Source: Roseicyclus sp. (lineage in GTDB: Bacteria; Pseudomonadota; Alphaproteobacteria; Rhodobacterales; Rhodobacteraceae). Taken from it: DNA of 33,153 nucleotides. Position numbers and translations under genes: made by a program. Below are positions 1 to 7,439 of the stretch, piece after piece (the stretch's first letter is position 1; every line of letters starts with the position of its first letter). The stretch covers positions 1-33,153 of the forward strand of contig JAGYLB010000103.1 of NCBI GenBank assembly GCA_018401055.1, read 5' to 3'. Under the pieces are notes generated by a model. The model had not been told where the DNA came from. It did not search any database and saw only the letters and a list, made by a program, of their open reading frames with translations.

Positions 1-934
1 TCGAAGCATATTTTCCGGCCCATTTCTCTTCAAACGCATCCAGTTCAGCTTCAGCCTGATCAGCGGTCGGTGCGCCGTAAATCAGGCGCAGATCAGCGGC
101 GACAGCCTTGCGATCCTTCCATGAGCAGAAGTTCAGCGAATGGCGCACCAGATGCACGATGCAGGTCTGGACCGTGGTGTCCGGGAAGGCAGCTGTGATC
201 GCCTCGGGGAAGCCCTTCAGCCCGTCCACAACGGCGATCAGAACGTCCTGCACCCCTCGGTTCTTCAGCTCGTTCATCACCGAAAGCCAGAATTTGGCTC
301 CTTCATTCTCAGCGATCCACAGGCCAAGAACCTCACGGACCCCCTCACGTGTCACACCCAGGGCCACGTAGACGGCCTTGTTTTTGACCATCCGGCTGTC
401 AGCATCCCGGATTTTGACCCGGAGCGCATCGAAGATCACGATCGGATACATGCGTTCCAGTGCCCGTGATTGCCATTCGCGGACCTCGTCCAGCACGGCG
501 TCGGTCACCCGACTGATCAGGTCGGGCGAGACCTGCAGACCATAGACATCCTCAAGGTGGGCGCGGATATCACGGACCGTCAGACCGGCGGCATACAGAC
601 CGATGATCTTGTCATCCATGCCGTCAATCCGGGTCTGACCCTTCTTCACCAGTTCAGGCTCGAAGCTGCCGTCCCGATCACGCGGCACAGAAATCGGCAC
701 CTCGCCATCCTGCCCCTTCAACCGCTTGGAGGAGGTCCCGTTGCGCCGGTTGACCTGCCCCACAGGCGCGTCCTTGCCCTCTTCATAGCCAAGATGCGCG
801 GTCAGCTCAGCCCCCAGCATGCGTTCCATGAGCCTGATCTTCAGCTCCTTCATCAGCCCGGCATCACCAAGCAGATCCTCAGGCCGCTCGCAGCCCTTCA
901 GAAGTTCGTCCAGCAGTTCCTTGGATATTGTCAT
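1..934 (-). CDS. IS256-family transposase, C-terminus beyond the window
   Basis: The start codon is the ATG at 934 on the minus strand, and about 311 codons are open to the window edge with no stop. The protein begins MTISKELLDELL and carries the Transposase_mut (IS256) signatures LGYEEGK, RRNGTSSKRLKG and YAAGLTVRDI near the N-terminus. The first catalytic Asp lies in the IVIFDALRVKIRD segment and the second in VVDGLKGFPEAI. The catalytic Glu, usually in a YTTNAIE-like motif, would lie left of the window. Known IS256 transposases are DDE enzymes that move the element by a copy-out circle. The outer terminal repeat of the element is at about 980-1004. Copy number and activity cannot be judged here. 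Confidence 0.93.
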   Translation of the reverse strand, partial: MTISKELLDELLKGCERPEDLLGDAGLMKELKIRLMERMLGAELTAHLGYEEGKDAPVGQVNRRNGTSSKRLKGQDGEVPISVPRDRDGSFEPELVKKGQTRIDGMDDKIIGLYAAGLTVRDIRAHLEDVYGLQVSPDLISRVTDAVLDEVREWQSRALERMYPIVIFDALRVKIRDADSRMVKNKAVYVALGVTREGVREVLGLWIAENEGAKFWLSVMNELKNRGVQDVLIAVVDGLKGFPEAITAAFPDTTVQTCIVHLVRHSLNFCSWKDRKAVAADLRLIYGAPTADQAEAELDAFEEKWAGKYAS

Positions 935-979
935 TGTCGTCGTCCTTGCTTCTCTCAGAAAGCATGGACCAAATCCCAG

Positions 980-1004
980 TTACACAGAAGATCGGACACT
1001 CTCC
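980..1004 (-). repeat. Terminal inverted repeat of the IS256 element
   Basis: Read on the minus strand from 1004 the sequence starts GGAGAGTGTCCGATCTTCTG and continues TGTAACTGG. This is the usual form of IS256-family outer ends (GTGTCC followed by TGTGTAA), and it lies about 70 nt upstream of the transposase start. The exact boundary with the interrupted IS110 gene is uncertain by a few bases, because the partner end and target duplication are outside the window. Confidence 0.7.
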
Positions 1005-1085
1005 AGAAAGCTGGCCGTCATCCTGCACCGCCTCTGGCTGGACGGCACCGAATTCCGCCGGATCGATGAGGAGAAGCTCGCATGA
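1005..1085 (+). pseudogene. 3' remnant of an IS110-family transposase
   Basis: Immediately after the IS256 end the plus strand reads RKLAVILHRLWLDGTEF and then RRIDEEKLA before a TGA stop. This is the characteristic C-terminal tail of IS110/IS1111-type (DEDD) transposases. Everything upstream has been replaced by the IS256 element, so only the last 26 codons remain in this window. The 5' part may survive on the other side of the IS256 copy. Confidence 0.72.
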
Positions 1086-1444
1086 CCTGAGATTACCTCA
1101 ACGACCCAACGGGATCGTCCTCACCGGACGAGGTCCGTGGATGAAGCCGAAAATGGCTGCTGCGCCAACCAAGCGCGTCCCAAAGCAAGGCTCTCCACTG
1201 CCAATCCGACACATGCATGCAGCGACACACCTGTGTCACCAGACTGCGAAGAGAAGCGTGACCCGGATGAGCGACATCGATCCCGCAGAAAGAAGGAAGA
1301 CGAGCTTGACCCGAACGCCCAATTAGAGAAGCGGCCATTCGGCTTGTCGGGCAGCATTCCCATAACCGGCCTCTACCGCACTGCGCTGGCAAGGGCTCTG
1401 GTGGGTCAAAACACATCAGTTGTCGTGACGTTCAGACCGATTTC
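1086..1444 (+). mobile_element. Probable 3' non-coding tail of the IS110 element, then spacer
   Basis: No credible coding sequence is present. IS110-type elements commonly have a few hundred non-coding bases after the transposase. The stretch GAGCTTGACCCGAACGCCCA followed by ATTAGAGAAG near 1302-1331 resembles the end of such tails as I recall them. The right boundary of the element is probably near 1330-1345, before the stop of the WD40 gene at 1445. The short ORFs on both strands lack codon structure or recognisable motifs. Confidence 0.5.
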
Positions 1445-2497
1445 TCAGACCGCAGAGAGGTCTGCCCACATGGTCTGCCCATTCTCGTCCGCCGCCAGAA
1501 GTCGACCGCCTGACGTGCAGACAAGGGCTGCAATGGGGGCGCCTGCGGTCCGCTTGACCATCCGTGGCTCGGCGATACTGTCGATTTCGCTGAACACGAC
1601 CTGACCCGTCGCAAAGCCTGCAAAGACAATCTCGCGCTCTGAGACGGCGGCCACTGCGGTCACAAGCGCAGGCACAGACCAGCACAGTTGCAGCGGCGAG
1701 CGGCCCATAGGACCTTTGACCCCATCGAAGGGCCAAAGGATCGCCTGATCCGCGCCGCTGGTGGCAAGCCATGGCACGTCCCCTGCCCAGGCCCAACTTT
1801 TCACCTTGGACGGATACCCGGACATGCGCAGGTCGGCCTTGTCGCGCAGGCGCCAGCCGTGGAGTGCGTTCTCTTGCATGCTTGATAGCACGAACCGGCC
1901 ATCAGGGCTGAACGTGACGCCGGTATGGCTGCCGGCCCATTTCAGAGCGGCCGATTTCCAGCCCCGCTTTTCCTTCGCCCAGACTGTCACCCCCGCCATA
2001 ATGGGCAACGGCCAGCCGCTGGCCCTTGGCATCAAAAGCAAGGCCGCCGACGGTGGAGGGATGATCAAGCGCGTGGACCTTGCCGTCCGTGTCGCACAGA
2101 TGCGCGATATGCGACCGACCGAAGAGGCGATGCGGCCCGCCTTGCCTGCTGCAACGTGATCGACCCAGCGTCGCGGGTGCGCGGCGAGTTCCGTCACAGC
2201 GCCGTCGCCAGCCACGCGCAGGACGCGTCCATCGTCGCCGCCAGTCAGCACGGCATTCTCGCTCGGCACGGCAGCCATCGACAGGATCGCGCCCCGATGC
2301 ACCGCGTGTGCCGTCATTGCCCCGTCAGGTGCGAAGAGGCGCAGCCGCCCGTCTCCGCACGCCAGTGCGATCGTCTCGCCCAGGGCCACGGCCGAAACCG
2401 GCACCGCGTCGATGTCGTGGTGTCGCGCGAGACGCTCGATCTGCGTGGGTTGGCTGCCTGCCATCGTGGACGGGTCGAGGGTCAATCCACCTGACAT
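1445..2497 (-). CDS. WD40-repeat protein of the zur-COG0523 operon (two compensating frameshifts inside)
   Basis: A protein of about 350 residues made of WD40-like blades, for example [49 protein letters not shown] and [13 protein letters not shown]. No signal peptide is visible, so it is probably cytoplasmic. As sequenced, about 40 residues between roughly 2118 and 1994 read as non-WD40 sequence ([12 protein letters not shown]...). In the adjacent frame the same bases give [17 protein letters not shown], then [19 protein letters not shown], a proper blade. One base is therefore missing near 2105-2125 and one is extra in the five-C run at 1990-1994. The start overlaps the stop of the upstream COG0523 GTPase gene by 16 nt, which implies coupled translation and a shared function in zinc limitation. 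Its precise role is unknown; a scaffold or metal-delivery partner of the GTPase is only a guess. Confidence 0.82.
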   Translation of the reverse strand: MSGGLTLDPSTMAGSQPTQIERLARHHDIDAVPVSAVALGETIALACGDGRLRLFAPDGAMTAHAVHRGAILSMAAVPSENAVLTGGDDGRVLRVAGDGAVTELAAHPRRWVDHVAAGKAGRIASSVGRISRICATRTARSTRLIIPPPSAALLLMPRASGWPLPIMAGVTVWAKEKRGWKSAALKWAGSHTGVTFSPDGRFVLSSMQENALHGWRLRDKADLRMSGYPSKVKSWAWAGDVPWLATSGADQAILWPFDGVKGPMGRSPLQLCWSVPALVTAVAAVSEREIVFAGFATGQVVFSEIDSIAEPRMVKRTAGAPIAALVCTSGGRLLAADENGQTMWADLSAV

Positions 2498-3459
2498 GCG
2501 GCGAAGCCCTCGGCGAGGTTCATGTCGGCCAGGTTGCGCCCGATGAAGACCAGCTTCGACACCCGCGGCCCGGGCGCCCAGGGGCCGAGGAAATTCGCCT
2601 CGATCAGCATGTGGACGCCTTGCATGACGTAGCGCCGATCCTCGCCCGCAAGGTTCAGAATGCCCTTGGCGCGCAGGATGTCGGTGCCGTGGTGCTGGAT
2701 GATCCGGCCGAACCAGCTTTGAAAGCGCTCCGGGTTTAGCGGCCGTTCGGCGGCCAGCGAGATCGAGGTGATGTCTTCCTCATGCTCGTGGTCGTGATCC
2801 TCGGTCAGGAAGCCAGGCTCAACTTCGAGCACGCGCTCGAGGCTGAAGGCGTCGAGGCCGATCACCTGATCGAGGGGCACCGCGCAGCGCGCCGAATGGA
2901 CGATCTTTGCATACGGGTTGATCGCACGGATGCGCTTTTCCACGGCGGCGATCGCAGTGGCATCGGCAAGGTCGGTCTTGTTCAGCAAGATCACATCGGC
3001 AAAGGCGATCTGTTCCGCTGCCTCATGGGCCTCGTCCAGATGCGTGGCGAGGTTGACCGCGTCGACGACCGTCACGATGGCATCAAGGCGGGTACGCGCC
3101 GCCACATCTTCATCGACGAAAAAGGTCTGCGCGACCGGGGCGGGGTCGGCCATGCCCGTCGTCTCGATCAGGATCCCGTCGAAATCCCGCCGCTTCATGA
3201 GACCTGCGAGGATACGAATGAGATCGCCCCGGACGGTGCAGCAGATGCAACCGTTGTTCATCTCGAAGATTTCCTCGTCGGCATCGACGACCAGTTCATT
3301 GTCGATGCCGGTCTCGCCGAATTCATTGACGATGACAGCGTAGCGGCGACCATGCTCTTCGGTGAGAATGCGGTTCAAGAGCGTGGTCTTTCCAGCGCCG
3401 AGGAAGCCCGTGAGCACTGTGACGGGAACAGGATTGGGAATGGGGGTGGAAGCAGTCAT
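2482..3459 (-). CDS. COG0523/CobW-family GTPase, putative zinc metallochaperone (copy 1)
   Basis: A 325-residue G3E-type P-loop GTPase. Walker A is GFLGAGKTT (18-26), the diagnostic CxCC metal motif is GCICC (Cys71, 73, 74), NEFGETG and ETTGMADP are family motifs, and NKTD is the guanine-specificity motif. A His/Asp/Glu-rich loop, EDHDHEHEE, lies around residues 215-225, followed by the CobW C-terminal domain. Members of this family use GTP hydrolysis to hand a metal, zinc in the ZNG1/YciC branch, to client proteins. Its ATG overlaps the zur stop (ATGA), so it is co-translated with the repressor and controlled by the operator at 3886-3905. Context makes zinc the likely metal rather than cobalt, nickel or iron. 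Confidence 0.93.
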   Translation of the reverse strand: MTASTPIPNPVPVTVLTGFLGAGKTTLLNRILTEEHGRRYAVIVNEFGETGIDNELVVDADEEIFEMNNGCICCTVRGDLIRILAGLMKRRDFDGILIETTGMADPAPVAQTFFVDEDVAARTRLDAIVTVVDAVNLATHLDEAHEAAEQIAFADVILLNKTDLADATAIAAVEKRIRAINPYAKIVHSARCAVPLDQVIGLDAFSLERVLEVEPGFLTEDHDHEHEEDITSISLAAERPLNPERFQSWFGRIIQHHGTDILRAKGILNLAGEDRRYVMQGVHMLIEANFLGPWAPGPRVSKLVFIGRNLADMNLAEGFAACQVD

Positions 3460-3874
3460 GTCTGGGCACTCCGGGTTGGGTCGGTGTCAGGGTCGCATCG
3501 CGTACAATGGCCATGCACTTCGATCACGGGTCTGTTTGGGTGAAAACCGCTGCGGGAGACCGCATCGGTAACGGCCTGGATGGCGTCTGCCTCGGCCATC
3601 TGCTCCACCGCCCCGCATGTGTCGCAGATGGCGAGAACGCTTGATCCGGCGGGCTGGCGCGACGGGCGGGCGATCCAGGCATTGAGGGTGGCAACGCGCT
3701 GCACGAGCCCCGCTTTTTCCAGTTTGGAAAGCGATCGGTAGATCGCCGTCGGCGCAATCCGGGCTCTTCCCGGCGCCGCCAATCGAGCAGATCATAGGCC
3801 GACAAGGGCCGTGACGCCCCGTTCAAACAGGCGTGAAGGGCGGCATCGCGCGCGTTGAGCAGGGTGGGTTCCAT
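3456..3874 (-). CDS. zur: Fur-family zinc uptake regulator Zur (one frameshift)
   Basis: The N-terminus [17 protein letters not shown], continuing [12 protein letters not shown], is in one frame. The winged-helix part [20 protein letters not shown] and the C-terminal CDTCG and CTRC pairs (structural zinc) are in the next. Adding one base near 3767-3782 joins them into a 139-residue protein of normal Zur length. In zinc-replete cells such a repressor binds inverted-repeat operators, and an operator lies directly upstream, so autoregulation is likely. An alternative ATG at 3886 overlaps the operator and has no ribosome site. The ATG at 3874 has GGGAAG just upstream and is preferred. Fur-family membership is clear; the assignment to Zur rather than Fur or Mur rests on the COG0523, hisI and operator context. 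Confidence 0.85.
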
Positions 3875-3885
3875 GTTGCTTCCCA

Positions 3886-3905
3886 TGTTATGTTATCTTG
3901 TAACA
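3886..3905 (-). promoter_or_regulatory. Putative Zur operator of the zur operon
   Basis: Read on the minus strand the site is TGTTACAAGATAACATAACA. It shares the pattern TGTTA-N5-TAACATAACA with the second site at 9942-9961 and has TGTTA/TAACA inverted half-sites as in alphaproteobacterial Zur boxes. It sits 11 nt upstream of the preferred zur start. Confidence 0.78.
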
Positions 3906-3947
3906 CATCAACGCACCCGATGTACAAGTCTCGATGCGCGCGCGCCT

Positions 3948-5042
3948 TCACCTGCCTCGCGCTTTCCGTCGCAAGAGCCAGACGAAGAAAAGCCCGCCCA
4001 CCAGCCCGGTCACGATGCCGATCGGCATGTCCTCGGGGCGCATGATCGTGCGCGCGGCGATATCGGCCCAGACGAGGAAGATCGCCCCCATCAGCATGGA
4101 TGCGGGCAACACGCGGGCGTTGTCGCCGCCTACCACCAACCGCACGATATGCGGGATCATCAGCCCGACGAAACCGATCACGCCGGAAAAGGCGACCATG
4201 ACCCCGGTGACGAGCGCCGCAACCACGAAGACAGTCAGGCGAAAGCGGGCCACGGGAATGCCGAGCGTCGCCGCGGTCTCGTCCCCGATGGTCATGGCGT
4301 TGAGCGAGCCAGCGTTGAGGCGGAACCAGAGCGCCGCCCCCGCCAGCACCAGCATGGGCCAGACAAGGTGTGCCCATTGCGCCAGGCCAAGACCCCCGAG
4401 CATCCAGAACACCACGGTATGGGTGGCACGGGGATCGCCCAGAAAGATCAGGACATTGGCCAGCGCCATCACGATGAAGGACACCGCCACACCGGTCAGC
4501 ACCAACCGGTCGGCGCTGGTGGCCTGCGCAAAGCTGGCCACCGCCAGCACCAGAAGCGTCGATCCAAGCGCGCCCGCGAATGCCAAAAGCGGCACGGTCG
4601 CGAGCCCGAGGAACATGCCGGTGTGCAAAAGCGCCAGGATCGCGCCGAAGGCGCGCCCCGAGGAAATGCCCAGTAGATGCGGATCGGCAAGAGGATTGCG
4701 CGTCACCGATTGCAGCACGGCACCCACCAGCGCCAGCCCAGCCCCGACCAACGCGGCGAGCAGCGCGCGCGGCAGGCGGATATCCCAGACGATCGCCGCG
4801 CGGCCCGCCGACCAATCGGGCGTGAGAAGCCCCGGCCAGATCTTGTCGAGGATCACCCCCCAGACGGTACCAAGCGGCACCGGCACCGCCCCGATGCTGA
4901 CCGCCGCCGAGACCGATGCGATCAACGCCGCGAAACCCATTCCCCAGATCCCGACCCGCGCCGGGCGCACGATGCGGCTCGGCACACCGCGCGCCGCCAC
5001 AAGGGCGGGCGCGGCCGTATCTGCGCCTGGGACATCGCGCAT
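3948..5042 (-). CDS. FecCD/BtuC-family ABC transporter permease
   Basis: A 364-residue, very hydrophobic protein with about ten membrane segments. It has the family motifs RLPRALLAALVGAGLALVGA, then VLQSVTRNPLADPHLLGISSG near the first third, and GFVGLMIPHIVRLVVG (ATPase coupling loop) near the C-terminus. This family imports cobalamin, haem and metal-siderophore complexes. It starts 3 nt after the binding-protein stop and is the last gene of operon B. It is unrelated in type to ZnuB. Because it sits behind a Zur operator, the substrate is plausibly a zinc chelate or another metallophore, which is an inference. Cobalamin or ferric siderophore remain possible. Confidence 0.92.
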   Translation of the reverse strand: MRDVPGADTAAPALVAARGVPSRIVRPARVGIWGMGFAALIASVSAAVSIGAVPVPLGTVWGVILDKIWPGLLTPDWSAGRAAIVWDIRLPRALLAALVGAGLALVGAVLQSVTRNPLADPHLLGISSGRAFGAILALLHTGMFLGLATVPLLAFAGALGSTLLVLAVASFAQATSADRLVLTGVAVSFIVMALANVLIFLGDPRATHTVVFWMLGGLGLAQWAHLVWPMLVLAGAALWFRLNAGSLNAMTIGDETAATLGIPVARFRLTVFVVAALVTGVMVAFSGVIGFVGLMIPHIVRLVVGGDNARVLPASMLMGAIFLVWADIAARTIMRPEDMPIGIVTGLVGGLFFVWLLRRKARGR

Positions 5043-5045
5043 GGA

Positions 5046-5981
5046 TCAGTTGCCGTGGAAGGCTGTGGCCAGCGCCCGGATCGCCGCGATGTTGCGCGGC
5101 CCCGGTGTCGCCTCGACATACTCAAGCACCACGAAGCGGTTGTTGATGACCGCATCGACAGTGGCGAAGGCCGGGTTGGCGCGCAGGAAATCGATCTTCT
5201 GCTCGGCGGTCACGTCGCCGTAATTGACGATCACGATGACCTCGGGGTTGCGTTCCACGACCGGCTCCCAGGCCACCCGTGTCCAGCTGCTCTCCACATC
5301 GTCCATGATGTTGCGCCCGCCCGCCGCCTCGATCATCGCGGTCGGCATGGCGTAGCGCCCGGCCGTGAAGGGCGTATCCTCACCGCTGTCGTAGACGAAA
5401 ACGCGCAACGGCTCGCCTGCGGGGATCGTGGTGGCGATCTCGGCCAGTTCCGTTTGCCAATCGGCGATCAGCGCCTCCGCCCGCTCGGGCACACCGAAGA
5501 TCGTGGCGAGGTTGCGGATGTCGGTGAACATGTCATCCACGGCCACGCGGTCACGGTCCATGATGTGGATGCAGCTTTCGGTCAGCTCGTAGACTGCGAT
5601 TCCGAAGGGGGCGAGCGTTTCGGGCGTGACTTCGCCGCCGACGCTCATGCCGTAGTTCCAGCCCGCGAACCAGAAATCGAGATCGGCGCCGATCAGCACC
5701 TCGCGCGAGGGGTAGCGTTCTGACAGTTCAGGCAGTTCGGCCACGCCCGCACGCATCGTCTCGTCAAGCTTGTTCCAACCGGAAATGCCGGTATAGCCGA
5801 CCATCCGATCCGTCAGGCCCAGCACCAGCATCATCTCGGTGAGGTTCACGTCGTTGCTGGCCGCCCGCGCGGGGGCCGCATCGAAAGTGACTTCGCGATC
5901 ACAGCTCTGCACCGTCACAGGAAAGGCCAGTGCCGGCGCGGCCAGCGTCAAGAGGAGGGCGGAAAGGGGCAGAGGTCTCAT
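5046..5981 (-). CDS. FecB/BtuF-type periplasmic binding protein of the ABC importer
   Basis: 311 residues starting with a Sec signal peptide (MRPLPLSALLLTLAAPALA, likely cleaved before FPV). The mature protein begins with VQSCDREVTF and has the class III (two-lobe, helix-linked) layout of siderophore/B12 binding proteins, with segments such as VLGLTDRMVGYTG and NPEVIVIVNYGD. It lacks the His-rich loop of ZnuA-type zinc binders, so it more likely recognises a chelate than a free ion. ATG overlaps the ATPase stop as ATGA. No TonB receptor is encoded in the window, so the outer-membrane step, if any, must be elsewhere. Confidence 0.9.
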   Translation of the reverse strand: MRPLPLSALLLTLAAPALAFPVTVQSCDREVTFDAAPARAASNDVNLTEMMLVLGLTDRMVGYTGISGWNKLDETMRAGVAELPELSERYPSREVLIGADLDFWFAGWNYGMSVGGEVTPETLAPFGIAVYELTESCIHIMDRDRVAVDDMFTDIRNLATIFGVPERAEALIADWQTELAEIATTIPAGEPLRVFVYDSGEDTPFTAGRYAMPTAMIEAAGGRNIMDDVESSWTRVAWEPVVERNPEVIVIVNYGDVTAEQKIDFLRANPAFATVDAVINNRFVVLEYVEATPGPRNIAAIRALATAFHGN

Positions 5982-6769
5982 GCGATGCGTTCCTGTTGGA
6001 TGGGGTCCGGTAGGGAAAAATCGAAGCGGGCCGGTCCGCGCGGGATGGCCACGACCCCGAAGGCGCGGGCGATCAGGTCAGGGGTCAGAACCTCGCCGAC
6101 CGGCCCGAAGGCCAGCGCACGGCCACCCGCCAGCACCAGCAGATCGTCAGCAAAGCCATGAACCAGGTTGAGGTCATGCAGCGAGGCCACGACGGTTACG
6201 CCAAGGCCGCGGACCAGCTGCAAAACCTCGAGCTGGTGGCGGATGTCGAGATGGTTGGTCGGCTCGTCCAGCACGATCAGCCCGGGCTCCTGCGCCAAGG
6301 CGCGCGCCACCATGACGCGCTGCCGCTCGCCGCCCGAAAGCGTGCCGAAAGCCCTTTGGGCGAGGTTACGCAGGGAGAGCTGGTCGAGCGCATGATCGAC
6401 CAGATGCAGATCGCGCTCCGACGGTCCCGCCAGCGCGCGACGGTGCGGCGCGCGGCCAAGGGCCACAATCTCGGTGACAGTCAGGGCAAAATCGGTCGGC
6501 TGTTCCTGCAGCACGGCTGCCACCCGCTGCGCGACACGGCGGGCAGGCAGACTGTGGACATCCTCGCCATCGACCAGGACGCGGCCCGTCTGCGGACGGT
6601 TGAAGCGATAGATCAAACGAAGCAGCGTCGATTTGCCAGCACCATTCGCGCCAAGCACGCCAAGGACCCGACCCGCGCCAAGCTGCATGCTGACAGGATG
6701 CAGGATGCCGTCGCCCCAGCACGCGCCATCCAGCGTCAGGGTCGCGGGCGTGCCGGGCGGGCAGCTCAT
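5978..6769 (-). CDS. FecE/BtuD-type ABC transporter ATP-binding protein
   Basis: 263 residues from the ATG at 6769, chosen because it overlaps the upstream stop as ATGA; an in-frame ATG at 6799 lies inside the upstream gene. Walker A is GANGAGKST (40-48), the Q-loop is AVLQEQ, the signature is LSGGERQR, Walker B is LIVLDEPTNHLD, and the switch His lies in SLHDLN. The sequence is of the iron-siderophore/B12 importer type and pairs with the following binding protein and permease. Transcription presumably starts at the Zur-controlled promoter near 9942. Confidence 0.93.
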   Translation of the reverse strand: MSCPPGTPATLTLDGACWGDGILHPVSMQLGAGRVLGVLGANGAGKSTLLRLIYRFNRPQTGRVLVDGEDVHSLPARRVAQRVAAVLQEQPTDFALTVTEIVALGRAPHRRALAGPSERDLHLVDHALDQLSLRNLAQRAFGTLSGGERQRVMVARALAQEPGLIVLDEPTNHLDIRHQLEVLQLVRGLGVTVVASLHDLNLVHGFADDLLVLAGGRALAFGPVGEVLTPDLIARAFGVVAIPRGPARFDFSLPDPIQQERIA

Positions 6770-7203
6770 GCTGTTTCCCTCCGCACTGCCGGGGCGCAAA
6801 GGTCGCTCACGAGGTCGGAGCCCGTGCCGATGGGCGGCAGGCGGCCGAGAATGCCTGCCCGCAGCAGTTCGGGCCGTGCGTCGCGGGTCAGGAACCCTTC
6901 CGGTGCGCGCAGGTAAAGCGGGATCAGGTCAAGGAGCGACTGCGCATGGGCTGGGCAATCGGGGTCCAGATCGCCGAAAACATAGGTGAAGGCTCCAGGG
7001 GCTGTCAGCGATACGACGCAGGCGCGCTTGCATTGGCTCAGACAGCGCACGCCGCGCAGCTGCGCGGCGCAGCCTTGCGCTGCCGCGAGATCGCAGACCG
7101 ATTGCGCCAAGCGCGCGCCGCCACGCAGATCGTCTCGCGCGGCCTCTCGGCCATCCCGGCAGGTCAGGCAGATCGACAGCACAGCGGATGGAGCTTCTGT
7201 CAT
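6766..7203 (-). CDS. DUF1636 cysteine-rich putative metal-binding protein
   Basis: 145 residues with eight cysteines: CLTC at 12-15, Cys37, Cys45, then CLSQCKRAC (54, 58, 62) and Cys83. The pattern and the ICLTCR N-terminus match DUF1636, annotated as a predicted metal-binding, thioredoxin-like [2Fe-2S] ferredoxin-type family that I recall occurring near cobW and cobalamin or metal uptake genes. Both ends overlap neighbours (ATGA with yidD upstream and with the ATPase downstream), so it belongs to the transporter operon. A role in releasing or reducing the imported complex is conceivable, but nothing in the sequence proves it. Confidence 0.8.
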   Translation of the reverse strand: MTEAPSAVLSICLTCRDGREAARDDLRGGARLAQSVCDLAAAQGCAAQLRGVRCLSQCKRACVVSLTAPGAFTYVFGDLDPDCPAHAQSLLDLIPLYLRAPEGFLTRDARPELLRAGILGRLPPIGTGSDLVSDLCAPAVRRETA

Positions 7204-7439
7204 GGTGTTCTCCGGGGTTGCGGCACAGGGTCGTAACCTGACCCGCCCCACGGATTGCAGCGTGCGAGGCGATACAAGGTGAGCCAGAGGCCGCGCAGGG
7301 GACCGTGCGTTTGCAGCGCCTCGATGGCATAGGCGGAACAGCTCGGCTGAAACCGGCAGGAATGGCCGACCCATGGCGAGAAGATCAGCCGGTAGCCCCG
7401 GATGGGCAGGATGAGCAGCCAGATGAAGAAAGCCCTCAT
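7200..7439 (-). CDS. yidD: Membrane protein insertion efficiency factor YidD
   Basis: 79 residues with the full YidD signature: [20 protein letters not shown], then [18 protein letters not shown] and [17 protein letters not shown]. YidD is a small amphipathic inner-membrane-associated protein that helps YidC-dependent insertion and normally sits next to yidC/rnpA. Here it lies between cysS and the DUF1636 gene with ATGA overlaps at both ends. It may help assemble the transporter made by the same operon. Whether a second, canonical yidD exists elsewhere cannot be seen. Confidence 0.95.
   Translation of the reverse strand: MRAFFIWLLILPIRGYRLIFSPWVGHSCRFQPSCSAYAIEALQTHGPLRGLWLTLYRLARCNPWGGSGYDPVPQPRRTP

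Noticed and set aside
1093..1416. Minus-strand ORFs in the IS110 tail
   Set aside because: Cys/Arg-rich shadow translations within what looks like the non-coding tail of an IS element.
3855..4676. Long plus-strand ORFs opposite the permease and binding-protein genes
   Set aside because: These His/Asp/Arg-rich frames are antisense shadows of high-GC coding sequence; the minus-strand proteins have clear family motifs.
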